Assembly: GCA_032209605.1 (NCBI GenBank)
Contig: JASFXZ010000016.1
Coordinates: 14,384,001 to 14,448,000, forward strand
DNA: 64,000 bases
From: Mactromeris polynyma
Taxonomy: Eukaryota; Mollusca; Bivalvia; Venerida; Mactridae
Reading direction: 5' to 3'
The notes under the pieces were generated by a model that ran no database searches, was not told where the DNA came from, and saw nothing but the letters and a program-made list of their open reading frames with translations. The first letter of the stretch is position 1. Each line of letters opens with the position of its first letter. The position numbers and the translations under genes were made by a program. Positions 24,601 through 34,197 of the stretch are shown piece after piece.

Positions 24601-25441
24601 ACTGGTAGTTGGTCACGAGAAAGTCGCGTGCGACGGAAGTATGATCCGATACTCAACCACGGGTCCGGCGTCTTGTGTCTCCACCTTCTTGTTAATCTAT
24701 TTCTTCGGAATGGCTTCGTCCATTTGGTGGGTCATCTTGTCCTTCACCTGGTTCCTCAGTGCGGGCCTGAAATGGGGCTCTGAAGCCATTGCCAGTTATT
24801 CACAATACTTTCATTTCGCCGCATGGCTGGTTCCCAGTGTGAAGAGTATTGCTGTGTTAGCTATGTCAAGTGTGGACGGGGATCCAGTCGCTGGCATATG
24901 TTATGTCGGGAACCAGAATATCAACAATTTGCGAGGATTTGTGTTAATTCCATTGTTTGTGTATCTTATAATTGGTTCCACTTTCCTCATCGCTGGTTTC
25001 GTGTCTTTGTTTAGAATACGGAATGTTATAAAACACCAAAATGGAGGGAAAATTGAGAAACTTGAGCGACTCATGATCAGAATTGGTGTGTTTTCGTTAC
25101 TATACACTATTCCAGCTACTATTGTACTTGCGTGTTACTTTTATGAGCAATATTTGAAAGACGATTGGGAGAAATCGCTTACTTGCCCGTGTATAGAAAA
25201 ATCTTCAAAGCCTGACTTTGCGGTGTTTATGCTGAAATACTTTATGCTGTTAGTGGTTGGAATTACCAGCGGATTCTGGATTTGGACCGGAAAGACTTTG
25301 GAAACTTGGAAGAAATTGTGCAATGGACGCTTGTGTTGTAGAAACTCTGAATACTCTTACTCAAGACCTCCTATAAAGTACTCACCTACAACGATGTCAG
25401 CTGTCTCAAGTCTCCATAAACCACCAATTAGCCATTGCTAA
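18048..25441 (+). CDS. fzd5/8: Frizzled-5/8-type Wnt receptor, three coding exons
   Basis: Seven-pass Wnt receptor at the plasma membrane; the extracellular cysteine-rich domain (CRD) binds Wnt and the cytoplasmic side recruits Dishevelled. Exons are 18048-18185, 22787-22941 and 23959-25441, all with GT/AG borders and matching phase, giving 591 residues. Residues 1-20 form a signal peptide. The CRD holds exactly ten Cys (25, 33, 70, 79, 86, 97, 101, 108, 125, 138) and the family stretch [20 protein letters not shown]. Sequons lie at N39 and N142. A Pro-rich linker precedes seven membrane segments from about residue 258 to 540, then the KTLETW Dishevelled-binding motif at 543-548. CRD wording (PLMRQYGF) is closest to Fzd5/8 rather than Fzd1/2/7, 4 or 9/10. 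ATG 18048 has a better Kozak context than the in-frame ATG at 18021. The C-terminus is SHC, not the usual SHV/SQV-type PDZ ligand. Confidence 0.93.
18568..18602. repeat. (CAA)n microsatellite
   Basis: About eleven CAA triplets, followed by a TAGTTTATTGTCG segment. CAA runs beside TTTATT also occur at 27.4 kb, so both may be minus-strand retroposon tails ending in (TTG)n; this is inference. Confidence 0.8.
21990..22159. mobile_element. Family A element, decayed copy in Frizzled intron 1
   Basis: Left side CAATAATAAAACCATCC, right side GATGGTCTTAATTTTGAGGTGGTCTTTAGA then ATATCACTGTA. Both ends are recognisable but diverged; the internal part has lost most family motifs. Confidence 0.5.
22541..22724. 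mobile_element. Family A element next to Frizzled exon 2
   Basis: Opens TACATTAAAACCTCACTTAA, has CAACCTCAATATTAAGACCA inside and closes TTACTGAGGTTTTGCTGTA. Its right end lies 62 bases before the exon 2 acceptor. Well preserved except for single-base changes in the terminal repeats. Confidence 0.8.
22942..23958 (+). other. Frizzled intron 2
   Basis: A phase-2 intron inside the CRD, AG|GTTTGT to TATTTCAG|G, splitting the Arg98 codon. It contains one family C palindromic element near its 3' end. Confidence 0.85.
23592..23756. mobile_element. Family C element, copy 3 (Frizzled intron 2)
   Basis: Ends are AACCTCTGCAGAGCAGTCC and GGTGTTGCTCTGTAAAGGTT, which are imperfect inverses. Internal CTCTCTTTAACACCAGTATC and CTAGAGAAACAACTTCCTAA correspond to the paired motifs of the other copies. 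Confidence 0.6.
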
Positions 25442-27300
25442 GACTTTTCGGGTGTTTAACTCTATTTGTGCTCTTCAATATACGAAATGGGTATTTTTAA
25501 CGGAAATGACCATTTAATTTACGAAATGGGTATCTCTTTAACGGAAATGACCATTTAAATTACGAAATGGAAAACCATTTATGATAACAGGTTCATGTAT
25601 TTCGTAAATTATTAACCTTTTTCATTAACCTCTTATTTTGTATTGTAACTTACACATGTAATATATTGCAATAGGAGATTTTTTAAGAAGGCGTTCAAAT
25701 ATAAGCATTTACACGGTTCCCTTAATTTGTTTCATTTTTGGGAACTATTTACTCTGTGTTCATCTTTTATAACCAATGTTTTCAAACAGCTGCAAATCTC
25801 GAAATATCTCTCTAAATCTCGTTGTTGTGAATTCTGTAACGTCGTTCGTTTATTTACAATAAAACATACATGTATAAAATACCAATTCATCAAGTTTCTT
25901 AAACATTGAGAGAGAAAAAAATGATTGAGATAAACGTTCTATTTTTTCTGGTTAATTCAACAAAATGTCTTTCTTTTTTCCGATTTCTCGCGTCATAAAT
26001 GTATTTATCGTCTGCAAGTACAATAAATACATTTTGTTAACTCTTTCAATGAAGAGTAAACACCACGTGTTGTTCACGGAGTGGAGTCTATTCAAAACTC
26101 AAAATTATCCTATTTTTAATGTTTAGATTTCAACTTTTTTTCCATTTTGGATCAATAAAGCAATACTATGAAATTGTACGAAACATAAATACAAAAACAC
26201 ACGTACATGAACAATTCAATACATATGTTTTCGTCTGGGTGACCCAGTTTGGAGATATTTAAAATTTCTGTATTACACTATTAACACTATTGCCTGTTAG
26301 TTGTTTTGTGTGTCACCAATTTGCTTACAAATCAATAATTAAGCTTCCTTAAGACAACAGAAATATTTATTTCTCGAATAAAAGGCCTGGTTTTTCCCCC
26401 ATCAGCTTAACAGTCTAAAAGTATTTCCGCTAAAATTCCTACCCAGCAATTTATACTGTAGACTTGATTTCGTGTGTGATATCAAAATATTTGATTCTAA
26501 GAGATTTTTTTACTTTATTAATGCTCTTCATTCAAAGAACGGGTGTATGTTGATTTATGTAACTATAAAACACGCTCTTTTCATCAATTTGTGATTGTCA
26601 TTGCATTATTGTCCTATTAAGAGTTATTATTCCTGTCATTTCGCTTTTCGCTCGGCCAGGGGCAATAACTCTTGTTGGGACGGACCATTTAAAAAATAGC
26701 GACCTCTAGTGTGAAACTATGAGATTATATTGACTGGGGTTGTTATTTATTCCATTGTATGATTGTGCAATATTCATTTATATTACATTCTAGAAAAGGT
26801 GCATATCCCTTTTTTTTAATTAATGTCGTAATTTGTAATCGTGTCCGATTTTTGATACATTTAAAATCAACCAATCGAATTCCAGTATTGAGTATTATCT
26901 AATATGATTCAAATATGACCAGCCAATCAAAATTTGTTTCTGTGATCACGTGACTCATTGGTTGTTATTGATTGGACAATTAATAGTACGTTATGATATT
27001 GTCTTGTTTCGATTATTATTTTGATGTATTATATATTATTATAATTGTATTTATATTACCAGTCAAATTGATGTGGATTGTGTGTATACGAATATTTGTT
27101 TCGATTCCAACGAAAGTTTGCCAGATAATATGTATATGTTATTGTATTGATCAGAAGTTGACTGATTTTTATCAAATTTATCATACATGTGTTTTCTTGT
27201 GGTGCTAAATATGTATATAATGGTGCGAACTAAATTGGATGAAAATAATTGTACAAAAAATGGCACTTATTTGTGACGAATTGTATTTATAAATAATAAA
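25442..27300 (+). other. Frizzled 3' UTR and downstream flank
   Basis: AT-rich sequence after the stop codon. A 40-bp tandem duplication around ACGAAATGGGTAT lies at 25481-25572, followed by an inverted TTTCGTAAATT, which could fold in RNA. AATAAA signals occur at 25858 and 26154 and again near 27290; which one is used cannot be told. Three CCAAT-type motifs cluster at 26870-26960. No second gene found. Confidence 0.5.
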
Positions 27301-27381
27301 AAATGTCTCGTTCATAAATGATTTTTTGTTATATTATTACCGTCTATTGAATGTGTAAAATATATACAGAGAGTGGACAAT

Positions 27382-27444
<63 letters not shown>

Positions 27445-27476
27445 CCAAATACAAAAACAACAACAACAACAACAAC
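27382..27476. repeat. (CAA)n microsatellite
   Basis: Two runs of CAA separated by ACACCAAATACAAAAA, about 28 triplets in all, followed by CTTTTATTCAGCATTAAGCAATAAAAC. As with the 18.6-kb run, the layout fits a minus-strand retroposon tail. Confidence 0.85.
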
Positions 27477-27985
27477 TTTTATTCAGCATTAAGCAATAAA
27501 ACATGCTTCTAGCCTACATTAATACAAAATAATATACAATTAATAAAAACGACTTTATTTAAAGAGGCAACACAGTTGGGCAAGCCCATTCTTCCCTGTG
27601 AGCCTCTATAATATATACATGATAACTACATTATGTAACACAAACAATTATAATAGTCATCACCCTTTCCAACACGTCAGAATTCTCACAAATATATACT
27701 TCAAGCCTTTAAAAACGCAACCGAAAATTGTCCGCTTCAAAACATGGCACAAAGAAGAAATAATTATATATTAATTCACTAGCATAATTTCCTAAACTTA
27801 TTCAGTCATGAAATTTGCATTATTGGTCCATAGTTTCAATACTTTTTTAACAATATTTAAATATTGGTAACAGTTGGTAGCTTTTAACACCATGTACAAA
27901 ATTAAGCCTAATTAAAACAGCTGCGTCATTTTAATTCCACTTTAAGTCCAGTAAGCCATATGGCACATGAGGACAAACAAATATA
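27477..27985. other. Noncoding, nothing recognised
   Basis: AT-rich sequence after the CAA tract. If the CAA tract is a retroposon tail, this could be the 3' portion of that element read on the minus strand, but no open frame supports it. Confidence 0.3.
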
Positions 27986-28066
27986 TACAGTCAAACCTGT
28001 CTGTAAAGACCACCCATGGGTTTTGTTATATTGGCTAAAACATCTCTAATAAGAACCATTGCAATG
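27986..28066. mobile_element. Element junction: family B end joined to a family G fragment
   Basis: Bases 27986-28020 duplicate the first 35 bases of the family B element that starts at 28067. Bases 28021-28066 match the interior of family G (CTAATAAGAACCATTGCAAT). The combination looks like a rearranged insertion or an aborted transposition footprint. Confidence 0.6.
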
Positions 28067-28259
28067 TACAGTCAAACCTGTCTGTAAAGACCACCCATGG
28101 GGACAGCAGAATGTGGTCTTTGTTTACAGGTGGTTTCTATTAACAGATTAAATATCATTGAAAATGGTCTATTGGGAGATAAAATTGGTGGTCTTTGCAG
28201 ACAGGTTTTCCAATAGTGGTCTTTGTTCGCAGGTGGTCTTTAACACATGTTTGACTGTA
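28067..28259. mobile_element. Family B palindromic MITE, copy 1
   Basis: Begins TACAGTCAAACCTGTCTGTA and ends AACACATGTTTGACTGTA. Inside are repeated GGTGGTCTTT / AAAGACCACC motifs facing both ways. Copies at 34006 and 36358 have the same size (about 192 bp). TA at both ends suggests TA target duplication, as for Tc1/mariner-like elements. Confidence 0.8.
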
Positions 28260-28497
28260 CATATATACAAACATACGTCTATGAGAGGGAAAAGGAACAC
28301 TATAACTCATATTCAAACATATAAGGCTACATTTGAAGAACAAACTGAAATGGCTATGTAATATAACATACATGCGATAGAGAACAAACATGTGTATGAA
28401 ATAATAATACACGTAAATACGCGTATATATACTAAATGAAAGAACATGTTATCAATAAAGAACATAGACAAAACACTTTGACAAAAAGTGTTCAGTG

Positions 28498-28660
28498 TAT
28501 CCTGACCCTAGCGGGCGTCCATTGAGCAACAACCTCGCATCAACACCATTATCAAATCTTCTTATATATAGAATTTATTATCAATTTAACATCTGGGGAG
28601 CAACAGCCTCTACACAACAGCCAATTGTAGGACGCCCGACATGTTGCGCTGTGTAAAGAT
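28498..28660. mobile_element. Family C element, copy 4
   Basis: Contains TTGAGCAACAACCTCGCATC and GGGAGCAACAGCCTCTACAC, with GGGCGTCC near the left and GGACGCCC near the right end, forming inverted arms. The outer ends are decayed. Confidence 0.55.
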
Positions 28661-29400
28661 TATATTACATAAACATGAATATATAGGGCGGTCAAACGAT
28701 TCCAGGATATTTACTGTAATTATTTTATTTTCCAGTTGAATGTGTTTAAATTCTGCAACGTTGGTGAATTTAATATACACAATATTTCAAGACATAATGT
28801 CACTCATTTAACCTACGTGTTATTTACAGTTTCCATGGAAACGTCATGTTTATTTACATTCACGGCGCACCTGATGAATGTTTCTATGTAGTGAAAATTG
28901 TTAAAATATGCGCAATATTGAATCAGCATAACGTAATGAAATGTTATTAAATGAACGTTAAAAGACACATTGTTTCAAAGGTAATGTCGACTGCATCTAA
29001 GACATTTTCTTCAGATGGCTAGACACGAGAAGGGATGTCCGTAAAAGTTCCGTCCGAGCACTGTATCACGAAACTACGAAAGGCTGGTGGTGACATATCG
29101 GTGAATTCATGAAGATGAAATCGTTAATTCATGAAATTGAGCTCGTGAAGTTGAATTTGCGAATTCTTGAAGCTGAAATGTCACCACCAGGCTTTCGTAC
29201 TAAACAGACGTTTTATTTAAGCGAGTGTAGAACAAGCTCTTTCAGCTTATATTACTATTGCTCACAGTCCACGTAAACTTCATAAGATCCTAACCAGTAC
29301 TCGTGCTAACTTCAGGGATAGTGAAGTTCGTGATCTAAATCCGATCTTGAGGTAACCTCCCTGAAATGCTCTAATGTGTCGATCTTCTCCAATATAAAAT
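28661..29400. other. Noncoding; inverted-repeat segment at 29060-29200
   Basis: ACGAAAGGCTGGTGGTGACAT at about 29078 is mirrored by ATGTCACCACCAGGCTTTCGT at about 29177, with GAATTCATGAAG and GAATTCTTGAAG between them: a roughly 120-bp hairpin, probably another small foldback element. Nothing else recognised. Confidence 0.5.
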
Positions 29401-29404
29401 AACG

Positions 29405-29590
29405 ACAATAACTGACGTGGTAGAGCATCGGCCTTCAGAACAGGAGGTCACGGTTCGAGCCATCTCTTTTGCATGGGAGAAAGTTGGACGAGTTACATTT
29501 AATACGAAGAATATGCTAGTACCGGTTAGTTACCCGCGAAATGTACGCTCGACATATGGGTTTCGGGTGAAAAAGTAAAATAAACCTGAA
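29405..29590 (+). repeat. SINE-like element with tRNA-type promoter
   Basis: A-box-like TGACGTGGTAGAGC at about 29412 and B-box-like GGTTCGAGCC at 29452, about 35 bases apart as in tRNA genes. The sequence after does not close an acceptor stem, so it is a tRNA-derived SINE head rather than a tRNA gene. Confidence 0.55.
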
Positions 29591-29724
29591 GTGAGGCTAG
29601 CATGGAAATAGTTTTATATTGTATTAGATCTATTTCGTTTGTAATAGCTGATAACAAAACATTTACATATCATAAACACCTCATTTTAGTTAGAGAATAC
29701 ACTTTGGTAGCAAAAATGTCGATT

Positions 29725-29889
29725 TTCCTCCTCATGTGGAGAAGTTGCTGGCTCCTTGTGGAAGGGTAAGTTAGTACTGGTTAGATTTCAGTCCAGGAAA
29801 AACTGGTTAGGTGAACCGCCCGCCGTATATAACTGAAATATTGTTGAGAAACGGCGTTAAACTCGATGAAACAAACAAACAAACAAACA
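29725..29889 (+). repeat. SINE 3' body with (CAAA)n tail
   Basis: Carries GGGTAAGTTAGTACTGGTTA, AAAACTGGTTAGGT and ACGGCGTTAAACTCGATGAA, and ends in a CAAA run. Partial copies occur at 40828 (minus), 44030 and 63045. A GGCGTTAAAC...(CAAA)n ending is typical of molluscan SINEs (established knowledge). Confidence 0.65.
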
Positions 29890-30974
29890 CTTTGGTAGCA
29901 ATTAGTTCAGTTACCATCATCACATGGGATGCATCGGTAAAGTGTATGCACATTCGTCTAATGTCAAGTGATCATTTATTGTTGCTTTAATATAATAATA
30001 TCAACATTGAACAACTTATAAGGAAAATGTGCAAATACGAAAGTAGGCTTGTTTTTGAAAAACAATATATATATTTGAATACTTTTCCTTATCATGTTCA
30101 AGGACATATTAACCATATTATATGTCCGCGTCCTGTATATATATATATAATTGATAAGGAAATTGAAAGCGCCTGGGTGATGTAGAGTGAAAAGCATATG
30201 ATTTTTCTAGACGGTCTCAAGGCCAATGATCACAACAGGGGGCCAACATTTATTGCACTTTCTTCCATTCTACTGGTAGTATACAAGTGGAAATCCACCA
30301 TAAATTAATGTATTGCATTTTAAGTGCTCAAAGAATAGTAACCTTAAGACCGTGGGCCTAATCAGTGGAAATAATTTTATATTAGGTATAGAAAAAGGTC
30401 ACTCCACAGCCGACTGGGGGAGGGGCAATGTCCCTTTGGCGCCTCCCGGTGGATCCGGGCCTGCCCCCCTGTGGATCCGGGCCAGGGAAGGGATAGTAGG
30501 GGACGTCATGACGAGTATAAATGTTCTCTTAAAATTTTGTCCCACAGACCCGATCCATATCGTAAAACCTTCTTAAAACGAAACATAAGGAGGTCTTGCT
30601 ACACAAATCCTGAGATAACCGTGCAACAAAACATAAATATTTATTGGTATTAAAGTTTCAATAATGGTGGATACATTACATAGATGAAAATCAAACCACT
30701 ATTTTAATGTTAATATAATAATTAGAAACATCTGCTATGCGTTTGCAATGTGGAAATTGCATGACAAAGTGTTTATTACAAAAGTCAAGTAAAACGAATT
30801 CCTTGTTTTTTTTCTATTTTATTTCACAAGAAAACATTTGCCTAACACATGTTAATTTTCAATAATAAAATAATCTCGTGTTTCATCTGGGACCAATATA
30901 CACATACATGTATATATTGGATCCAGATTTCATCAACAGTCATGTTAACCCGGCACTAGGCGAACCAGTCAAAG
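29890..30974. other. Noncoding with a GC-rich patch
   Basis: At about 30395-30510 is an unusually GC-rich patch with GTGGATCCGGGCC occurring twice about 21 bases apart. The rest is AT-rich. No gene recognised. Confidence 0.4.
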
Positions 30975-31125
30975 TACAGTAAAACCTTTATAATATGACC
31001 ACCCTTGGGACCCTTGAAAACTGGTCTTCTTATTGAGGTGGTCTTAATAATGAGGTTGAATAAAGATCAAAACAGTGAAAATGGACTTGAAAATTGTGGT
31101 CTTATTATTGATGTGGTGTCTAAGT
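30975..31125. mobile_element. Family A element, truncated
   Basis: Opens TACAGTAAAACCTTTATAAT, then GAAAACTGGTCTTCTTATTG, and stops in the GTGGTCTTATTATTGATGTG arm without the closing end. Confidence 0.7.
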
Positions 31126-32249
31126 AGGCCTACTACCCAAATAAAGCCGGGCATAGTGAAGGGATCAATTATCAGTCCCTTTTCAGTAACTTTGATAAGT
31201 CGCGGCCTGGGCTCCGAAAAGTCACATTCCGCTACCGAGGCGGTTTGCCTTTTAGTAGGATGGACAGTCCAATCAACGTTAAAACATTGGAAACGAAGAC
31301 TCGTTCTATAGTAACAGATGGTAGATGGAACATGGTAAAGATTTGTGTTTTTGTACTGTCTTGTGTAGTAGACATTTATTGCTCAGTACAGAACACAGAC
31401 TTCCAATCAAGATCTGATAAACGCATCCGATATATCTATGAACTGGGTATGACAATATTTGCCGGTGAACATTTTTTTGTTGACAATTTAAGTGCGTTAG
31501 TGAGTATTAATGAATCACCATTTACTGATATCAAGAAAAAGGCTTGACCAAATTAATCAACTTCAGACGCAATGACGGTGCTAGTCGGTGGGATCGTTCG
31601 AACGTTTTTTAACGTGGAAATTGTGCTAGAATGCTGAAAGTGAAAATCACGGAACTGGAAATAGAGATCGCCTGACATCTTACCCGGACCCTGTATGCTT
31701 TCGACTAAGACCCGCAAAATCGATCAGTATACATGTGTATTTAATACATACGACTCTCGTTATGTCGAATTTTCGGGACCGTAGAAATAGTTCGTCTTAA
31801 CGAAAATTCGATATAAACGTCAGGAGGTTGTACTGGCTCTGTTTCGTGAGAAAGCCTAATTTGTGAAAATACAAATATACACATTATTGGCATCGCCAAT
31901 GACCTAAATACTCAAATATGAGGTCTTTGGCATCGCTGATGCTGGTAGAAGAAATAATTTAAAAACATCTCGATGTCGACGACCTTGCATTCTGTTTTTC
32001 TTCTTTTTCATTCGCTTATGAATTATATCGTTCATTCTGTGTTGGAATGTTTCTATTTTTAGCATTTATCTTAAAGAAGCTAATTGAACGGTTTTAGTAC
32101 AGGCTAATTTCATATTTTTTCCGAAATATATTTTGAATGCTTGTGGCTGAATGCTTACAGAATTAAGCCATATTAAAATTGGCTCACATCATGCTGAACT
32201 ACGTAAGTGATTCTCATTTATATTTTGTCCTATCATGATATGAGGGCCG
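31126..32249. other. Noncoding; possible family D fragment
   Basis: At about 31750-31830, CGACTCTCGTTATGTCGAAT and TTCGTCTTAACGAAAATTCGA resemble the ends and inner motifs of the pogo/Tigger-like element at 61768. An open frame of 100 codons at 31245-31547 has no recognisable domain. Nothing else identified. Confidence 0.35.
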
Positions 32250-32467
32250 CTGTACTATTTCCAACCTCTTCTTTAACTGACGTCATTTCCAGAAAACATC
32301 ACATGTGACGCTACCATGTATTGACAGTAAGCAATATTTGCCCCATATGGCAATATGAAAACAAAGTGACCATATGGAGTAAATATTGTTTCCTGCTTGC
32401 AAATTGTGACATCACATCACATGTTGCGTTTTCTTGAAATGACGTCACTTCCAGAGGAGGTTGTACA
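32250..32467. mobile_element. Palindromic element (family J) with TGACGTCA in each arm
   Basis: Arms face each other: ACTGACGTCATTTCCAGAAA on the left and TTCTTGAAATGACGTCACTT on the right, each within CCAACCTCT / GAGGAGGTTG ends. ACATGTGA / TCACATGT and GCAATATTTGCC / AAATATTG continue the pairing inwards. The perfect CRE/ATF octamers are at 32278-32285 and 32440-32447. No second copy seen here. Confidence 0.65.
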
Positions 32468-32473
32468 TCCCAT

Positions 32474-32563
32474 AGCGTAAAGACCACCTCATTAATATGA
32501 CCGTATTTTTATGAACCAATTTTCGATATTTCTTCCATATCACTTGATCATCAAAACACCTCA
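32474..32563. mobile_element. Family A-related fragment
   Basis: AAAGACCACCTCATTAATATGACC followed by a segment resembling the 40.1-kb copy (GAACCAATTTTCGATATTTC). Only the left half is present. Confidence 0.5.
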
Positions 32564-32617
32564 CATATATCAACTACTTTCCAGAACGAATTGCTTCTCA
32601 GTGAGAAATCTATGTAC

Positions 32618-32905
32618 TGTCTCCCCGCTTTCGGCCTATTATTACTGACTTTCTTGGTCTTGTTCCGTGATTTATTCCATCCATTAAACATGTTCCACCT
32701 TGTATTCCCGCTAAATTTGTCCTTAGTTGTGTTTTTGATGGTCGGCCAGACCATTCCTTGCACCGGCCTGTTCCCATGCATGTTTACCCTAGCACCTCCT
32801 CAGTGCCTAATGTTTTGTACGCTGTTATTTCCCTGGGGGCTGCGTGGGGTTTTATGTATGTGGCGCGTTCTGTTACAACTTAATCTCCCTTTCTCGCTAT
32901 AGACC
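32618..32905. repeat. Dispersed repeat I, copy 1
   Basis: Shares a string of motifs with 44404-44705: TTTCGGCCTATT, TTCCATCCATTAA, GCCAGACCA, AGTGCCTAATGTTTT and TATGTATGTGGCG. An open frame crosses it (103 codons, hydrophobic), but the second copy is interrupted by stops, so coding is not supported. Its class is unknown. Confidence 0.6.
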
Positions 32906-34005
32906 TCTGTAGAACAACAACCTCTCAACAATAGTCGGAATTTTCTTCGTCCAGTTTTAGTAGCCATTTTCGGCTGTTTTAAAATGTTTCAATAATTAAC
33001 AAAATTGTTGTTAAATGATACACTGTCTTGTGTATGTGGCGTTCCCTGTAGTTACGTATTCTCTCTCTTGACAATACGACGATTCAATCTGGCAAAAAAA
33101 AACACACACAAAAAAAAAATTGCGTTTTATTCGCGATAAATAAATGTAAATTTAGCGTGACAAATCATTTCTAAACATTTTTTAATAGCTAAACACATTT
33201 GAAATTCAACGCTAAATGAAATAAACTGAAACTGAAAATTAGTTTTCACGGTATAAATTAAAAACAAATTTCATTATAAAACAAAATATTATACAAAGCG
33301 GGAGTCTAATGTTACTCTTAACGACGTTTAACACGCGATATCGTGCATTTTTTAAGTGTACAATTCGTTTTGGCAGGGGGTAAACTTTCATCGATTCAAG
33401 CGTTACAAATATTATCAGTTCTCGAATACAAAACAATTTTTGTGTTGCAAATGTATACAGGTTGAACGATACCACACCGACCCGATGCCAAAGTTTTGAA
33501 ATAAAATAGTGTGATATCCAAATAATATCGTTTAATTGCGTTTACGAATTCGCGGCTTAAATAATCATTGCAAATATGTATTAATTGTGATGTTTATGCA
33601 GACATGAAGGAGACACGAGGCTTGTCACAACACACTCTTTTCAAAATTGATTTAGTTTATAATAACTTAAAGGTACATGGTCTTTTTTTTTGTAAAAATA
33701 TATTTTCTGATAAATATGAAAGATTTGGTGGTAATTTACTTCATACAGATGTACTCAACAACACTGTCACTTTTCTTATATGTTTACGTAAAACCAAACA
33801 CGTCCGATACGGGTACATCTATCCTGACATACGACCGAGTTAGCACCAGCATATGAAATACCTGCATTTGGATTCGTGTTTTGCAGTTCCAGGAATCTTT
33901 TTAATAAAAGTGACAATGCAATGTTTTAGAGTATGTCTGTGTGAAGGCATTAACAAGGCATTTCCACAAAATTATTATATAGCATATTTTGATAGAAAAT
34001 CAGAC
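32906..34005. other. Noncoding, nothing recognised
   Basis: Includes a short repeat of TGTATGTGGCGTTCCCTGTAG at about 33030, as in repeat I. Open frames up to 91 codons show no domain. Confidence 0.35.
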
Positions 34006-34197
34006 TACAGTCAAACCTGTGTTAAAGACCACTATTGCAAAACCTGTCTGCAAAGACCACCAATTTTATCTCCCATCAGACCATTTTCAATGATATTTAA
34101 TCTGTTTATAGAGACCACCTGTAAACAAAGACCATATTTTGCTGTTCCCAATAGTGGTCTTTGTTAGCAGGTGGTCTTTAACACAGGTTTGACTGTA
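34006..34197. mobile_element. Family B MITE, copy 2, both ends alike
   Basis: Both halves carry the sequence that forms the right half of copies 1 and 3: left TACAGTCAAACCTGTGTTAA, right TTAACACAGGTTTGACTGTA. The element is therefore almost fully palindromic. Confidence 0.8.

Noticed and set aside
32591..32902. 103-codon hydrophobic open frame as a membrane protein
   Set aside because: It lies in dispersed repeat I, and the second copy at 44.4 kb has stops in the matching frame.
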